NCBI RefSeq assembly: GCF_030283145.1 | Contig: NZ_JASNWE010000005.1 | Span: 682,001-746,000, forward strand | Direction: 5' to 3' | Source: Actinomadura xylanilytica | GTDB taxonomy: Bacteria; Actinomycetota; Actinomycetes; Streptosporangiales; Streptosporangiaceae | Length of the DNA stretch: 64,000 nt | Shown: piece after piece, positions 40,136-50,932 of the stretch | Numbering within the stretch: position 1 is the first letter of the stretch | Layout of the letters: each line of letters opens with the position of its first letter | The notes under the pieces: generated by a model | Database searches by the model: none | Told to the model about the DNA's origin: nothing | Seen by the model: the letters and a program-made list of their open reading frames with translations, nothing else | Translations under genes and position numbers: made by a program

Positions 40136-43100
40136 TCACGTGTTGAAGTACTTGGCCTCCGGGTGGTGCACGACCAGCGCGTCGGCCGACTGCTCGGGGG
40201 CCAGTTGCAGCTCCTCCGACAGGGTGACCCCGATCCGCTCGGGCTTGAGGAGCCGGACGAGCTTGGTGCGGTCCTCCAGGTCCGGGCAGGCGGCGTAGCC
40301 GAACGAGTAGCGGGCGCCGCGGTAGCCGAGCTTGAAGAAGTCCTCCACGCTCTCGGAGTCCTCGGCGCCGAAGCCGATCTCGGACCGGATCCGGGTGTGC
40401 CAGTACTCCATCAGCGCCTCGGTGAGCTGCACCGACAGGCCGTGCAGCTCCAGGTAGTCGCGGTAGGCGTTCTTGGCGAACAGCTCGCCGGTGGCCTCGG
40501 CGATGCGGGACCCGACGGTGACGAGCTGGAAGGCGATCACGTCGGTCTCGCCCGAGTCGCGCGGGCGGAAGAAGTCGGCCAGGCACAGGTGCCGGTCGCG
40601 GCGCTGGCGCGGGAAGGTGAACCGCTCCCGGTCGGACCCGTCCTCGTTGAGCACGACCAGGTCGTCGCCCTCGCTGACGGCCGGGTAGTAACCGTAGACG
40701 ACTCCGGCCTCGATCAGGCCGTCGGTCTGGATACGGTCGAGCCACATCCGCAGCCGGGGCCGCCCCTCGGTCTCGACCAGCTCCTCGTAGGAGGGGCCGT
40801 CTCCGCGGGCGGGCTTGAGGCCCCACTGCCCCATGAAGGTGGCCCGCTCGTCCAGGAACGAGGCGTAGTCCTTCAGCGTCAGGCCCTTGACGACGCGGTC
40901 GCCGAAGAACGGCGGCGCGGGCAGCTTGTTGTCGACGGCGACGTCGGAGCGGGCGGGCATCTCCTCGGGCTCGGTGACCTTGAGGGTGGCGCCCTTCTTC
41001 ACCCGCCGCTCGCGCAGCGGCGGGAGCTGCGCGCCCGCCTCGCCGCGCTTGACGGCCATGAACGCGTCCATCAGCCGCAGCCCCTCGAAGGCGTCGCGGG
41101 CGTAGCGGACCTCGCCGTCGAACAGCTCGGCGAGGTCCTGCTCCACGTAGGCGCGGGTGAGCGCGGCGCCGCCCAGCAGCACCGGCCACTCGCCGGCCAG
41201 GCCGCGGGAGTTGAGCTCCTCCAGGTTCTCCTTCATGATCACCGTGGACTTCACCAGCAGCCCGGACATCCCGATCACATCGGCGCGCTGCTCGCCGGCG
41301 GCCTCCAGGATCGCCGACATCGGCTGCTTGATCCCGATGTTGACGACCTCGTAGCCGTTGTTGGACAGGATGATGTCGACCAGGTTCTTGCCGATGTCGT
41401 GCACGTCGCCGCGGACGGTGGCCAGCACGATGCGGCCCTTGCCGCCGTCCTCGGCCTTCTCCATGTGCGGCTCGAGGTAGGCGACCGCGGTCTTCATCAC
41501 CTCGGCGGACTGGAGCACGAACGGGAGCTGCATCTGCCCCGACCCGAACAGCTCGCCGACGGTCTTCATGCCGTCCAGCAGCACGTCGTTGACGATCTCC
41601 AGCGCGGGACGCTGGGCGATGGCCTCGTCGAGGTCGGCGTTTAGGCCGTCCAGCTCGCCGTCGACGATGCGGCGCTTGAGCCGCTCCCACAGCGGCAGCC
41701 CCAGCAGCTCGGCGGCCCGGTCGGCCTTCATCGCCGCTGTGTCGACGCCCTCGAACAGCTCCATGAAGGTGAGCAGCGGGTCGTAGTCGCCGTCCCGCCG
41801 GTCGTAGATCATGTCGAGCGCGACCTTGCGCTGCTCCTCGGGGATCCGCGCCATCGGCAGGATCTTGGAGGCGTGCACGATCGCCGAGTCGAGCCCGGCG
41901 TCCGCGCACTCGTTGAGGAACACCGAGTTCAGCACGATCCGCGCCGCCGGGTTGAGCCCGAACGACACGTTGGACAGGCCGAGGGTGGTCTGCACCTCGG
42001 GGTGGCGGCGCTTGAGCCCGCGGATCGCCTCGACCGTCTCCAGGGCGTCGCGGCGGGACTCCTCCTGGCCGGTGCCGATGGTGAACGTAAGGCAGTCGAC
42101 GATGATGTCCTGGACCCGCATCCCCCAGGTGCCGGTCAGCTCCTCGATCGTCCGGACCGCGATGTCGACCTTGGTGGCCGCGGTGCGGGCCTGGCCGGTC
42201 TCGTCGATGCACATCACCACGATCGCGGCGCCGTGCTCCTTGACGATCGGCATCAGCCGGTGGAGCTTGGAGTCCGGCCCGTCGCCGTCCTCGAAGCTGA
42301 CCGAGTTGACCACCGCGCGCCCGCCGAGCATCTCCAGCCCGGCCTGGATCACCGGCGTCTCGGTGGAGTCGAGCACGATCGGCAGGGTGGCGGCCGTCGC
42401 GAGCCGGAACGCCACCTCCTTCATGTCGGCGACGCCGTCGCGGCCGACGTAGTCGATGCACACGTCGAGCATGTGCGCGCCGTCGCGGGCCTGGTCCCGG
42501 GCGATCTTCACGCAGTCGTCCCAGCGCCGCTCCAGCATCGCCTCGCGGAACGCCTTGGAGCCGTTGGCGTTGGTGCGCTCGCCGATGGCCAGGTAGGAGG
42601 TGTCCTGCCGGAACGGGACGTGCTGGTACAGCGACGCGGCCCCGGCCTCGGGGCGGGGGCGGCGCTCGGCGACCTCACGGCCGCGGACCCGCTCGACCAC
42701 CTGGCGCAGGTGCTCGGGGGTGGTGCCGCAGCAGCCGCCGACCAGCGAGAGCCCGAAGTCGCGGGTGAAGGTGTCGTGCGCGTCGGCGAGCTGGCCGGGC
42801 GTCAGCGGGTAGCGGGCGCCGTCGGAGCTCAGCTCGGGCAGGCCGGCGTTGGGCATGCAGGACAGCCCGATCCGGGCGTGCCGGGCCAGGTAGCGCAGGT
42901 GCTCGCTCATCTCGGCGGGCCCGGTGGCGCAGTTGAGGCCGATCACGTCCAGCTCGAGCGGCTCCAGCGCGGTGAGCGCGGCGCCGATCTCCGAGCCCAT
43001 CAGCATCGCGCCGTTCTGCTCGATGGTGACCTGGCCGATCAGCACCGTCCCGCTGCCCGCGGCGCTGATCGCGCGCTTGGCGCCGATCAGCGCGGCCTTG

Positions 43101-43609
43101 GCCTGGAGCAGGTCCTGGCAGGTCTCCACCAGAATCGCCTGGACCCCGCCGGCGATCAGCCCCTCGGCGTTGCGCTGGTAGGCGTCGCGCAGCTCGGCGA
43201 AGGTGACGTGGCCGAGGGTGGGGAGCTTGGTGCCGGGGCCGACCGAGCCGATCACCCAGCGCGGGCGGTCCGGGGTGGAGTAGGCGTCGGCGGCCTCGCG
43301 GGCGATCCGGGCGCCCGCCTCGGACAGCTCGTGGATCCGCCCGGTGATGTCGTACTCGCCGAGGTTGGCCAGGTTCGCGCCGAAGGTGTTGGACTCGACG
43401 CAGTCGACGCCCGCGTCGAGATAGGCCTCGTGCACCGATCGGACGATGTCGGGCCGGGTGGCGTTCAGGACCTCGTTGCAGCCCTCGAGCCCCTCGAAGT
43501 CGTCCATGGTCGGGCCGGCGTCCTGGAGCATCGTCCCCATGCCCCCGTCGGCCACGACGACACGGTCTTTCAGGGCCTGACGCAAGGACTGCGGAGTGGG
43601 AGTGCTCAT
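40136..43609 (-). CDS. metH: Cobalamin-dependent methionine synthase MetH
   Basis: 1157 residues with all four MetH modules. The homocysteine-binding barrel has zinc ligands Cys227, Cys293 and Cys294 (GLNCATGP, GGCCGTTPEH). The pterin-binding domain spans about 335-620 (GERTNANGSKAFREAM). The cobalamin cap and binding domain has DVHDIGKN with lower-ligand His737. The C-terminal SAM-dependent reactivation domain (about 920-1157) contains YRGARYSFGYAACPDLEDR. It methylates homocysteine using methyl-tetrahydrofolate. No cobalamin riboswitch is visible in the 148-base upstream gap. The start has TAAGGT 8 bases before ATG 43609, suggesting a leaderless mRNA, although AGGTGG is also near. Confidence 0.97.
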   Translation of the reverse strand: MSTPTPQSLRQALKDRVVVADGGMGTMLQDAGPTMDDFEGLEGCNEVLNATRPDIVRSVHEAYLDAGVDCVESNTFGANLANLGEYDITGRIHELSEAGARIAREAADAYSTPDRPRWVIGSVGPGTKLPTLGHVTFAELRDAYQRNAEGLIAGGVQAILVETCQDLLQAKAALIGAKRAISAAGSGTVLIGQVTIEQNGAMLMGSEIGAALTALEPLELDVIGLNCATGPAEMSEHLRYLARHARIGLSCMPNAGLPELSSDGARYPLTPGQLADAHDTFTRDFGLSLVGGCCGTTPEHLRQVVERVRGREVAERRPRPEAGAASLYQHVPFRQDTSYLAIGERTNANGSKAFREAMLERRWDDCVKIARDQARDGAHMLDVCIDYVGRDGVADMKEVAFRLATAATLPIVLDSTETPVIQAGLEMLGGRAVVNSVSFEDGDGPDSKLHRLMPIVKEHGAAIVVMCIDETGQARTAATKVDIAVRTIEELTGTWGMRVQDIIVDCLTFTIGTGQEESRRDALETVEAIRGLKRRHPEVQTTLGLSNVSFGLNPAARIVLNSVFLNECADAGLDSAIVHASKILPMARIPEEQRKVALDMIYDRRDGDYDPLLTFMELFEGVDTAAMKADRAAELLGLPLWERLKRRIVDGELDGLNADLDEAIAQRPALEIVNDVLLDGMKTVGELFGSGQMQLPFVLQSAEVMKTAVAYLEPHMEKAEDGGKGRIVLATVRGDVHDIGKNLVDIILSNNGYEVVNIGIKQPMSAILEAAGEQRADVIGMSGLLVKSTVIMKENLEELNSRGLAGEWPVLLGGAALTRAYVEQDLAELFDGEVRYARDAFEGLRLMDAFMAVKRGEAGAQLPPLRERRVKKGATLKVTEPEEMPARSDVAVDNKLPAPPFFGDRVVKGLTLKDYASFLDERATFMGQWGLKPARGDGPSYEELVETEGRPRLRMWLDRIQTDGLIEAGVVYGYYPAVSEGDDLVVLNEDGSDRERFTFPRQRRDRHLCLADFFRPRDSGETDVIAFQLVTVGSRIAEATGELFAKNAYRDYLELHGLSVQLTEALMEYWHTRIRSEIGFGAEDSESVEDFFKLGYRGARYSFGYAACPDLEDRTKLVRLLKPERIGVTLSEELQLAPEQSADALVVHHPEAKYFNT

Positions 43610-43617
43610 GGGGCACC

Positions 43618-43623
43618 ACCTTA
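43618..43623 (-). promoter_or_regulatory. -10 box (TAAGGT) of metH, leaderless type
   Basis: TAAGGT lies 8 bases before ATG 43609. The same bases overlap a possible AGGTGG ribosome site, so either reading is possible. Confidence 0.4.
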
Positions 43624-43757
43624 TCCGCCCGGGGCCGGTGCCTCCGGAGCGGTCCGCATGCTGGGAGCGCTGCCGGCGGGGCCCTGTGCGGCCAGTGACG
43701 GATGGGGCGCCGGAACGGTAGCGTGCCGCCGATACCTACTCCCCGGTAAGGAGCGGC

Positions 43758-44216
43758 ATGAGCGCATACCGCACCATCCTCGTCGGCACCGACGGCTCGG
43801 ACACCTCGTTCCGCGCGGTCGACAGGGCCGCCCAGCTTGCCGCCGCCACCGGCGCCACGCTGCTGCTCGCCTCCGCCTACAGCCCGATGCCCCAGCGGGA
43901 ACGGCAGAGCGCCGCCGACCGCCTCGGCGACCTGGCCTACAAGGTCCAGGGGTCCACCCCCGCCGACGACGCCCTGCGCGCGGCCCGCGAGCGCGCGGTC
44001 GCGGCCGGGGCCAAGGACGTCGAGGAGGTCGCCGTCGAGGGCGACGCCGTCGACGTGATCGCCAAGCTGGCCAAGGAGCGCGACGCCGAGCTGGTGGTGG
44101 TGGGCAACCGCGGGCTCAACAGCCTGGCGGGCCGGCTCCTCGGCTCGGTCCCGGCCAACCTGTCGCACCGCTCGCCGTGCGACGTCCTCATCGTCCACAC
44201 GACCGGCCGCAAGTGA
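43758..44216 (+). CDS. Universal stress protein (UspA family, ATP-binding type)
   Basis: 152 residues, a single Usp domain. YRTILVGTDGSDTSFRAVDRAAQLA opens the Rossmann-like fold, and VVVGNRGLNSLAGRLLGSVPANL fits the ATP-binding G-x2-G-x9-G(S) pattern. Such proteins are induced in hypoxia and stationary phase in actinobacteria. GGTAAGGAG precedes ATG 43758. It is divergent from metH. Confidence 0.93.
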   Translation: MSAYRTILVGTDGSDTSFRAVDRAAQLAAATGATLLLASAYSPMPQRERQSAADRLGDLAYKVQGSTPADDALRAARERAVAAGAKDVEEVAVEGDAVDVIAKLAKERDAELVVVGNRGLNSLAGRLLGSVPANLSHRSPCDVLIVHTTGRK

Positions 44217-44453
44217 CGCGGGCGGCCCCGCGCCGCCGGTGACGCGATCGTGACCCGGGCCCCTGGGACGGGCGGACGCGGTGGTCCCGCGCCCCCCGCC
44301 GCCCGGGGCCCGGAGGTCTCGGCGGCGGAACGGCGGGGTAGGTCCCTCTCAGGACGTAGGCTGGCAGCCACCGATCATGAGCCGGGGTCCCCGACCCCCG
44401 GGAATGACGGCCCCCGCGGTGACGCTGTACCCGACGTCGGAAGGAGGCAGCGC

Positions 44454-45296
44454 GTGGTCGAGCTCGAGAGCGTGCCGGAACTCGTCGATCCGGTGCTCGT
44501 GGCCGCCTTTGAGGGGTGGAACGACGCGGGAGAGGCCGCCAGCGGGGTGATCCAGCATCTGGAGTCGACCTGGGAGTCGGTGCCCATCGCCGAACTCGAC
44601 CCGGACGACTACTACGACTTCCAGGTCACCCGCCCGATCGTCGAGATGATCGACGGCGAGAGCCGCGGGATCACCTGGCCGACGACCCGGGTGTCCTGGG
44701 CCCGCCTCCCCAACGGCCGCGACGTGGTACTGCTGCACGGCATCGAGCCCAACATGCGCTGGCGGTCGTTCTGCCGCGAGCTGATCGGGCTGACGCTGGA
44801 GCTGGGCGTCCGCAAGGTGGTGCTCCTCGGGGCGCTGCTGGCCGACGCGCCGCACACCCGGCCGGTACCGGTCACCGGTGCCGCGTCCGAAGTGGGGCTG
44901 GTCAACACCCTGCACCTGGAGCCGACCCGCTACGAGGGCCCGACGGGCATCCTCGGGGTGCTCCAGGACGCCTGCGCCCAGGCCGACCTCAGCACGGTGT
45001 CGCTGTGGGCCGCGGTGCCGCACTACGTGGCGCAGCCGCCCTCGCCCAAGGCCACGCTGGCGCTGCTGCGCCGGGTGGAGGACATCCTCGACGTGACGAT
45101 CCCGCTCGGCGAGCTGCCCGAGGAGGCGCGGGCCTGGGAGAACGGCGTGAACGAGCTGGCCGAGGAGGACTCCGAGGTCGCCGACTACGTGCGCACGCTG
45201 GAGGAGCAGAAGGACGCCACCGAGCTGCCCGAGGCGAGCGGCGACGCGATCGCCCGCGAGTTCGAACGCTACCTGCGGCGCCGCGACGCCGGCTGA
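44454..45296 (+). CDS. PAC2 family protein
   Basis: 280 residues from GTG 44454, which has a strong GGAAGGAGG site. The PAC2 fold is seen in DPVLVAAFEGWNDAGEAASGVIQHL, DYYDFQVTRPIVEMIDGESRGITWP, LLHGIEPNMRW and VVLLGALLADAPHTRPVPVTG. PAC2 is the domain of eukaryotic proteasome assembly chaperone 2; the bacterial members have no settled function. The acidic C-terminal helix (LAEEDSEVADYVRTLEEQKD) is typical of the actinobacterial group. It lies about 24 kb from the arc start and more than 30 kb from prcBA, so operon linkage to the proteasome is absent. Confidence 0.9.
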   Translation: MVELESVPELVDPVLVAAFEGWNDAGEAASGVIQHLESTWESVPIAELDPDDYYDFQVTRPIVEMIDGESRGITWPTTRVSWARLPNGRDVVLLHGIEPNMRWRSFCRELIGLTLELGVRKVVLLGALLADAPHTRPVPVTGAASEVGLVNTLHLEPTRYEGPTGILGVLQDACAQADLSTVSLWAAVPHYVAQPPSPKATLALLRRVEDILDVTIPLGELPEEARAWENGVNELAEEDSEVADYVRTLEEQKDATELPEASGDAIAREFERYLRRRDAG

Positions 45297-45526
45297 CCCC
45301 ACCGGGTACCGCCGCCGCTACCGGCGGCGCGGGGCCGCTGAACGGCCGCGCCGGTCCTCGGAGCCGGACGCGTGCGGGCGCACGGGCACCGGCGCGCGGG
45401 GCGGCGGTGCGTGCGGCGGCGTCACGGCGGCCGGTTCGTGGCTCATGGTCACGGCCTACCCGCCCGCGTCGGCGCCCAATCCGCTTCCACGGCCGCGCGA
45501 ACCCGCCGTGACCTGCGGTGATCTTT

Positions 45527-45555
45527 GTCGAGGAGTCTCCTTGGAGCTCCTCGAC
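45527..45555. terminator. Hairpin with one bulge
   Basis: GTCGAGGAG pairs with CTCCTCGAC, and inside it CTCC pairs with GGAG around TT, leaving a single bulged T. It lies 230 bases after the PAC2 gene; it may be a terminator or a regulatory structure. Confidence 0.5.
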
Positions 45556-45774
45556 GGCCCGTGTGCGCCGCGGTACATATGATCTTTTCCCGACCGGGTC
45601 CGTCCCGGCAGGCCGCCCGTTCTTGGCGCCCGAGCAGGTGTCGGGCCGTACCTGGGAATGCCGTGTGATGGGGTAGAGGGAGGCGGGCGGCCGGCGCGGG
45701 CGCCCGTCGGCGTGGCGCCGGCGTGGCTTGTACGGGGCGGCACGATGAGCAAGTATTCACTTACTCCGCCGCCT

Positions 45775-45794
45775 CGTCCCGTCCCGTCCCGTCC
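45775..45794 (+). repeat. Four tandem CGTCC repeats next to a ribosome binding site
   Basis: (CGTCC)x4 ends immediately before GAAGGAG, the ribosome site of the oxygenase gene. A 5-base unit could change in number by slippage and alter leader length. Confidence 0.75.
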
Positions 45795-45806
45795 GAAGGA
45801 GCCGCC

Positions 45807-46628
45807 GTGACCGCACCCGCACCGGGCCCCGACCGCACCGTCCTGCGGCTCCTGGCGGCCGAGCCCGCCGTCATGCTGGCCGCCGGGCGGGCCCTGCTGC
45901 TCCAGGTCGCCCACCCCAAGGTCGCCCAGGGCGTCGCCGACCACAGCGACCTGCGCAAGCGCCCCCTGGACCGGCTGTTCGGCACCCTGGACTTCCTCAC
46001 CATCGTCGCGTTCGGCACCGAGGAGGAGGCCGAGCGGATGGGCCGCGCGATCCGGCGCATGCACGAGCGGATCACCGGCCCCGGCTACTCGGGCAACGAC
46101 CCCGACCTCCAGGTCTGGGTGAACGCCACCCTGATCGACGCGGCGCTGTACGTCTACGAGCGGATCCTCCGCTCCCCCAGCGGCGACCTCGCCGCCGACT
46201 ACATCGACCAGGCCCGCTACGTCGCCGACGTGCTCGGCTGCCCGCCCGGCGCCCAACCCCCCGACATCGCCGCGTTCCGCCGCTACACCGACGGGATGAT
46301 CGCCTCGCTGGAGGTGACCGACGAGGGCCGCGAGGTCGCCCGCGCCGTGCTGTGGTCGCGCAAGCTGCGCTGGCTGTGGCCCGCCCTGTGGCTCAACCGC
46401 TTCATCACCACCGGCCTGCTCCCCGAGCCGATCCGGGAGCAGTACGGCCTGCCGTGGAGCCCGCGCCGGGACCGCGTCCTGTGGTCACTGCTCAGGACGG
46501 GCGCGTTCGGCTACCGCCTGGTCCCCGGGCGGCTCCGGCGGGCGGGCGTCCCCCTCATGCTGTGGACGTCCCGCCGCCGGATCGAGCGCCGCGGGCGCAG
46601 GTTCGCCGCGCGGTCCGCCACCGCCTGA
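45807..46628 (+). CDS. Oxygenase MpaB family protein (DUF2236)
   Basis: 273 residues from GTG 45807. DUF2236 features: LLAAEPAVMLAAGRALLLQVAHPKVAQGVADHSD (axial His of the b-type heme site in relatives), FLTIVAFGTEEEAERMGRAIRRMHERI, and LQVWVNATLIDAALYVYE. The family includes latex-clearing protein Lcp and fungal MpaB, which use heme to cleave double bonds oxidatively; many actinobacterial members have no known substrate. No Tat or Sec signal is present, so it is probably cytoplasmic. Converges on mshC with a 25-base gap. Confidence 0.88.
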   Translation: MTAPAPGPDRTVLRLLAAEPAVMLAAGRALLLQVAHPKVAQGVADHSDLRKRPLDRLFGTLDFLTIVAFGTEEEAERMGRAIRRMHERITGPGYSGNDPDLQVWVNATLIDAALYVYERILRSPSGDLAADYIDQARYVADVLGCPPGAQPPDIAAFRRYTDGMIASLEVTDEGREVARAVLWSRKLRWLWPALWLNRFITTGLLPEPIREQYGLPWSPRRDRVLWSLLRTGAFGYRLVPGRLRRAGVPLMLWTSRRRIERRGRRFAARSATA

Positions 46629-46653
46629 CCGCCCCGCTCCGGACAGCCGCGGC

Positions 46654-47898
46654 TCAGAGGGCGACGCCGAGGAGGGCGTCGGCGGCGGCGCGGATCCGGG
46701 CGGGCGCCTCCGCGTCCGGCCCCCCGCCCTCGGCCAGCGCGCGCTCGGCCCAGGAGTCCACCGCCGCCAGCGCCGCCGGCGCGTCCAGGTCGGCCGCCAG
46801 GGCGCTCCGGACGTCGCCCGCCACCGGCTCGGCCGGCGGGCCCGAGGGCAGCGCGGCGGCGGCCCGCCAGCGCGCCAGCCTGGCCTCGGCGGCCTCCAGC
46901 TGTGCCGGGGTCCACTCCCAGTCGGCCCGGTAGTGCCGCGCGAGCAGCGCGAGCCGGATCGCCATCGGGTCGGTGCCCTCCTCACGGAGCCGGGAGACGA
47001 AGACCAGGTTGCCCCGCGACTTGGACATCTTCTCGCCGTCCAGCCCGACCATGCCCGCGTGCACGTACGCCTTGGCGTGCGGGCGCTCGCCCGTCGCCAC
47101 CTGGGCGTGCGCGGCGCCCATCTCGTGGTGCGGGAAGGCCAGGTCCGAGCCGCCGCCCTCCACGTCGAAGGCCATCCCGAGGTACTCCACCGAGATCGCC
47201 GAGCACTCCACGTGCCAGCCGGGACGGCCCACGCCGAACGGCGAGTCCCAGCCCGGCTCGCCGGGCCGCCGCGCCATCCAGAGCAGCGCGTCGAGCGGGT
47301 CGCGCTTGCCGGGCCGGCCGGGGTCGCCGCCGCGCTCGGCGAACAGCGGCGCCATGGCGGCGCGGTCCAGGCCGCTCACCTCGCCGAAGCCGGGGTCGGC
47401 GGCGACCGGGAAGTAGACGTCGCCGTCCACCTCGTAGGTGGCGTCCTTGGCGCGCAGCTTCTCCACCATCTGCACGATCATCGGGATCGCCTCGACCGCG
47501 CCGACGTACTGGTCGGGCGGCAGGATCCGCAGCGCGGTCATGTCGTCGCGGAAGAGCTGGATCTCGCGCTCGGCCAGGGCGCGCCAGTCCTCCCCGATCT
47601 GCTCGGCACGTTCCAAGAGGGGGTCGTCGACGTCGGTGGCGTTCTGCACGTAGTGCACCCGGTGGCCGAGGTCCCGCCACACCCGGTTGACCAGGTCGAA
47701 CGCCAGATAGGTGTTGGCGTGGCCAAGATGGGTGGCGTCGTAGGGGGTGATCCCGCAGACGTACATCCGGGCCGTCGCACCCGGCTCGGTGGGCCGTACC
47801 CCGCCCGTCCCGGTGTCGTGCAGGCGCAGCGGATCCGCCGCGCGGGGCAGGCCGGTGTCGGGGAGGCTGGGCACTTCGGGAGCGGACCACGATCGCAT
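46654..47898 (-). CDS. mshC: L-cysteine:1D-myo-inositol 2-amino-2-deoxy-alpha-D-glucopyranoside ligase MshC
   Basis: 414 residues, a class I Cys-tRNA synthetase relative specialised for mycothiol. CGITPYDATHLGHANTYLAFD contains the HIGH-like motif and zinc ligand Cys; GRPGWHVECSAISVEYLG and DLAFPHHEMG supply further zinc/adenylate residues, and KMSKSRGN is the KMSKS motif. MshC differs from CysS in its CGITPYD sequence and its shorter C-terminus without an anticodon domain. It joins Cys to GlcN-Ins, the third step of mycothiol synthesis. Leaderless start: TAAGCT 7 bases before ATG 47898; ATG 47916 would lie upstream of that box. Confidence 0.95.
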   Translation of the reverse strand: MRSWSAPEVPSLPDTGLPRAADPLRLHDTGTGGVRPTEPGATARMYVCGITPYDATHLGHANTYLAFDLVNRVWRDLGHRVHYVQNATDVDDPLLERAEQIGEDWRALAEREIQLFRDDMTALRILPPDQYVGAVEAIPMIVQMVEKLRAKDATYEVDGDVYFPVAADPGFGEVSGLDRAAMAPLFAERGGDPGRPGKRDPLDALLWMARRPGEPGWDSPFGVGRPGWHVECSAISVEYLGMAFDVEGGGSDLAFPHHEMGAAHAQVATGERPHAKAYVHAGMVGLDGEKMSKSRGNLVFVSRLREEGTDPMAIRLALLARHYRADWEWTPAQLEAAEARLARWRAAAALPSGPPAEPVAGDVRSALAADLDAPAALAAVDSWAERALAEGGGPDAEAPARIRAAADALLGVAL

Positions 47899-47905
47899 AC
47901 CGAAG

Positions 47906-47911
47906 AGCTTA
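47906..47911 (-). promoter_or_regulatory. -10 box (TAAGCT) of mshC, leaderless type
   Basis: TAAGCT lies 7 bases before ATG 47898, and there is no ribosome site. Confidence 0.55.
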
Positions 47912-47945
47912 TCCATGCCCTACTCATGGCATTACGCGCAGATCC

Positions 47946-48890
<945 letters not shown>

Positions 48891-48896
48891 GGCGGC

Positions 48897-49855
48897 TCAC
48901 TTCCCCCTGACGACACGGTCGCTGCGGGGGTCCAGGGCGTCCCGGATCCCGTCGCCGAGCAGGTTGAACGACAGCGTGGTCAGCAGCAGGAGCACGCCGG
49001 GCACCGCCAGCAGCCACCAGGCGGTCTGGAACACGTCGCTGCCCTCGCCGAGCATGCTGCCCCAGCTCGGCATCGGCAGCCGCACCCCGACGCCGAGGAA
49101 CGACAGCGTGGCCTCGAACACGATCGAGGTCGGGATCAGCAGCGAGGTCAGCACCGTGACCTGGGCGACCAGGTTCGGCAGCACGTCCACGAACATGATC
49201 CGGACCCGGCTCGCGCCGAGCGAGCGGGCCGCCTCGATGAACTCCTTCTCCTTCAGCGACATCACCTGGCCGCGGATGATCCGGCCGAACGCCGCGAACG
49301 AGAAGAACGCGATCACCAGGATCGTCATGGTGAGGCTGGCGCCGACCGAGGAGATCTGGAAGGTGGTGGCCAGCATGATCGCCACCAGCAGGTACGGCAG
49401 CGCCAGCGTGATGTCCATCAGCCGGGCGAGCAGGGTGTCCAGCACCCCGCCGACGAACCCGGCGAGCGTGCCGACCGCCACGCCGAGCAGCGAGGCCAGC
49501 ACCGCCGCGCCGATCCCGACCACCAGCGAGATCCGCGCCCCGTAGGCGGCGCGGACCAGCACGTCCCGGCCGAGTTGGTCGGCGCCCAGCCAGAAGTCGC
49601 CGCCGGGCCCCGCCGGCAGCCCGTCGGGGTTCAGGCCCGTCTTGGGGAAGGTGGCGTCGTAGGGGTGGCCGGTCCAGGACTCCCACACCGGCGCCAGCAC
49701 CGCGAAGAGCACGATCAGCAGCAGCACGACGATCGAGGCGACCGCCAGCCGGTCCCGCCGGAAGCGGCGCCAGGCCAGCTGGAAGGGGCTGCGGCCCTGG
49801 ACCCCGGCCTGCCCGGTGTCCACCGGGAGGGCTTCGGCCTCCAGTTCGGAGTAGC

Positions 49856-49859
<4 letters not shown>
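48897..49859 (-). CDS. Peptide ABC transporter permease (DppC type), second system
   Basis: 320 residues. The N-terminal OppC_N segment (SPFQLAWRRFRRDRLAVASIVVLLLIVLFAVLAPVW) leads into the permease domain with GADQLGRDVLVRAAYGARISLVVG and coupling loop EKEFIEAARSLGASRVRIMFVDVLPN. The start overlaps the end of the DppF-type gene by four bases (ATGA). It pairs with the DppB-type permease 6 bases downstream. Confidence 0.93.

Positions 49860-50928
<1,069 letters not shown>

Positions 50929-50932
<4 letters not shown>

Larger units (their letters stand above)
45297..45806. other. 510-base intergenic region before the MpaB-type oxygenase
   Basis: No supported gene. It contains a 29-base hairpin (45527-45555), an AAGT-ATTC-ACTT inverted repeat (45751-45762) and a CGTCC tandem repeat (45775-45794) that abuts the ribosome site of the next gene. 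Confidence 0.6.

Noticed and set aside
43610..43757. Possible cobalamin riboswitch upstream of metH
   Set aside because: The gap to the divergent stress-protein start is 148 bases and contains no B12-box-like sequence; a leaderless-type box sits directly at the metH start.
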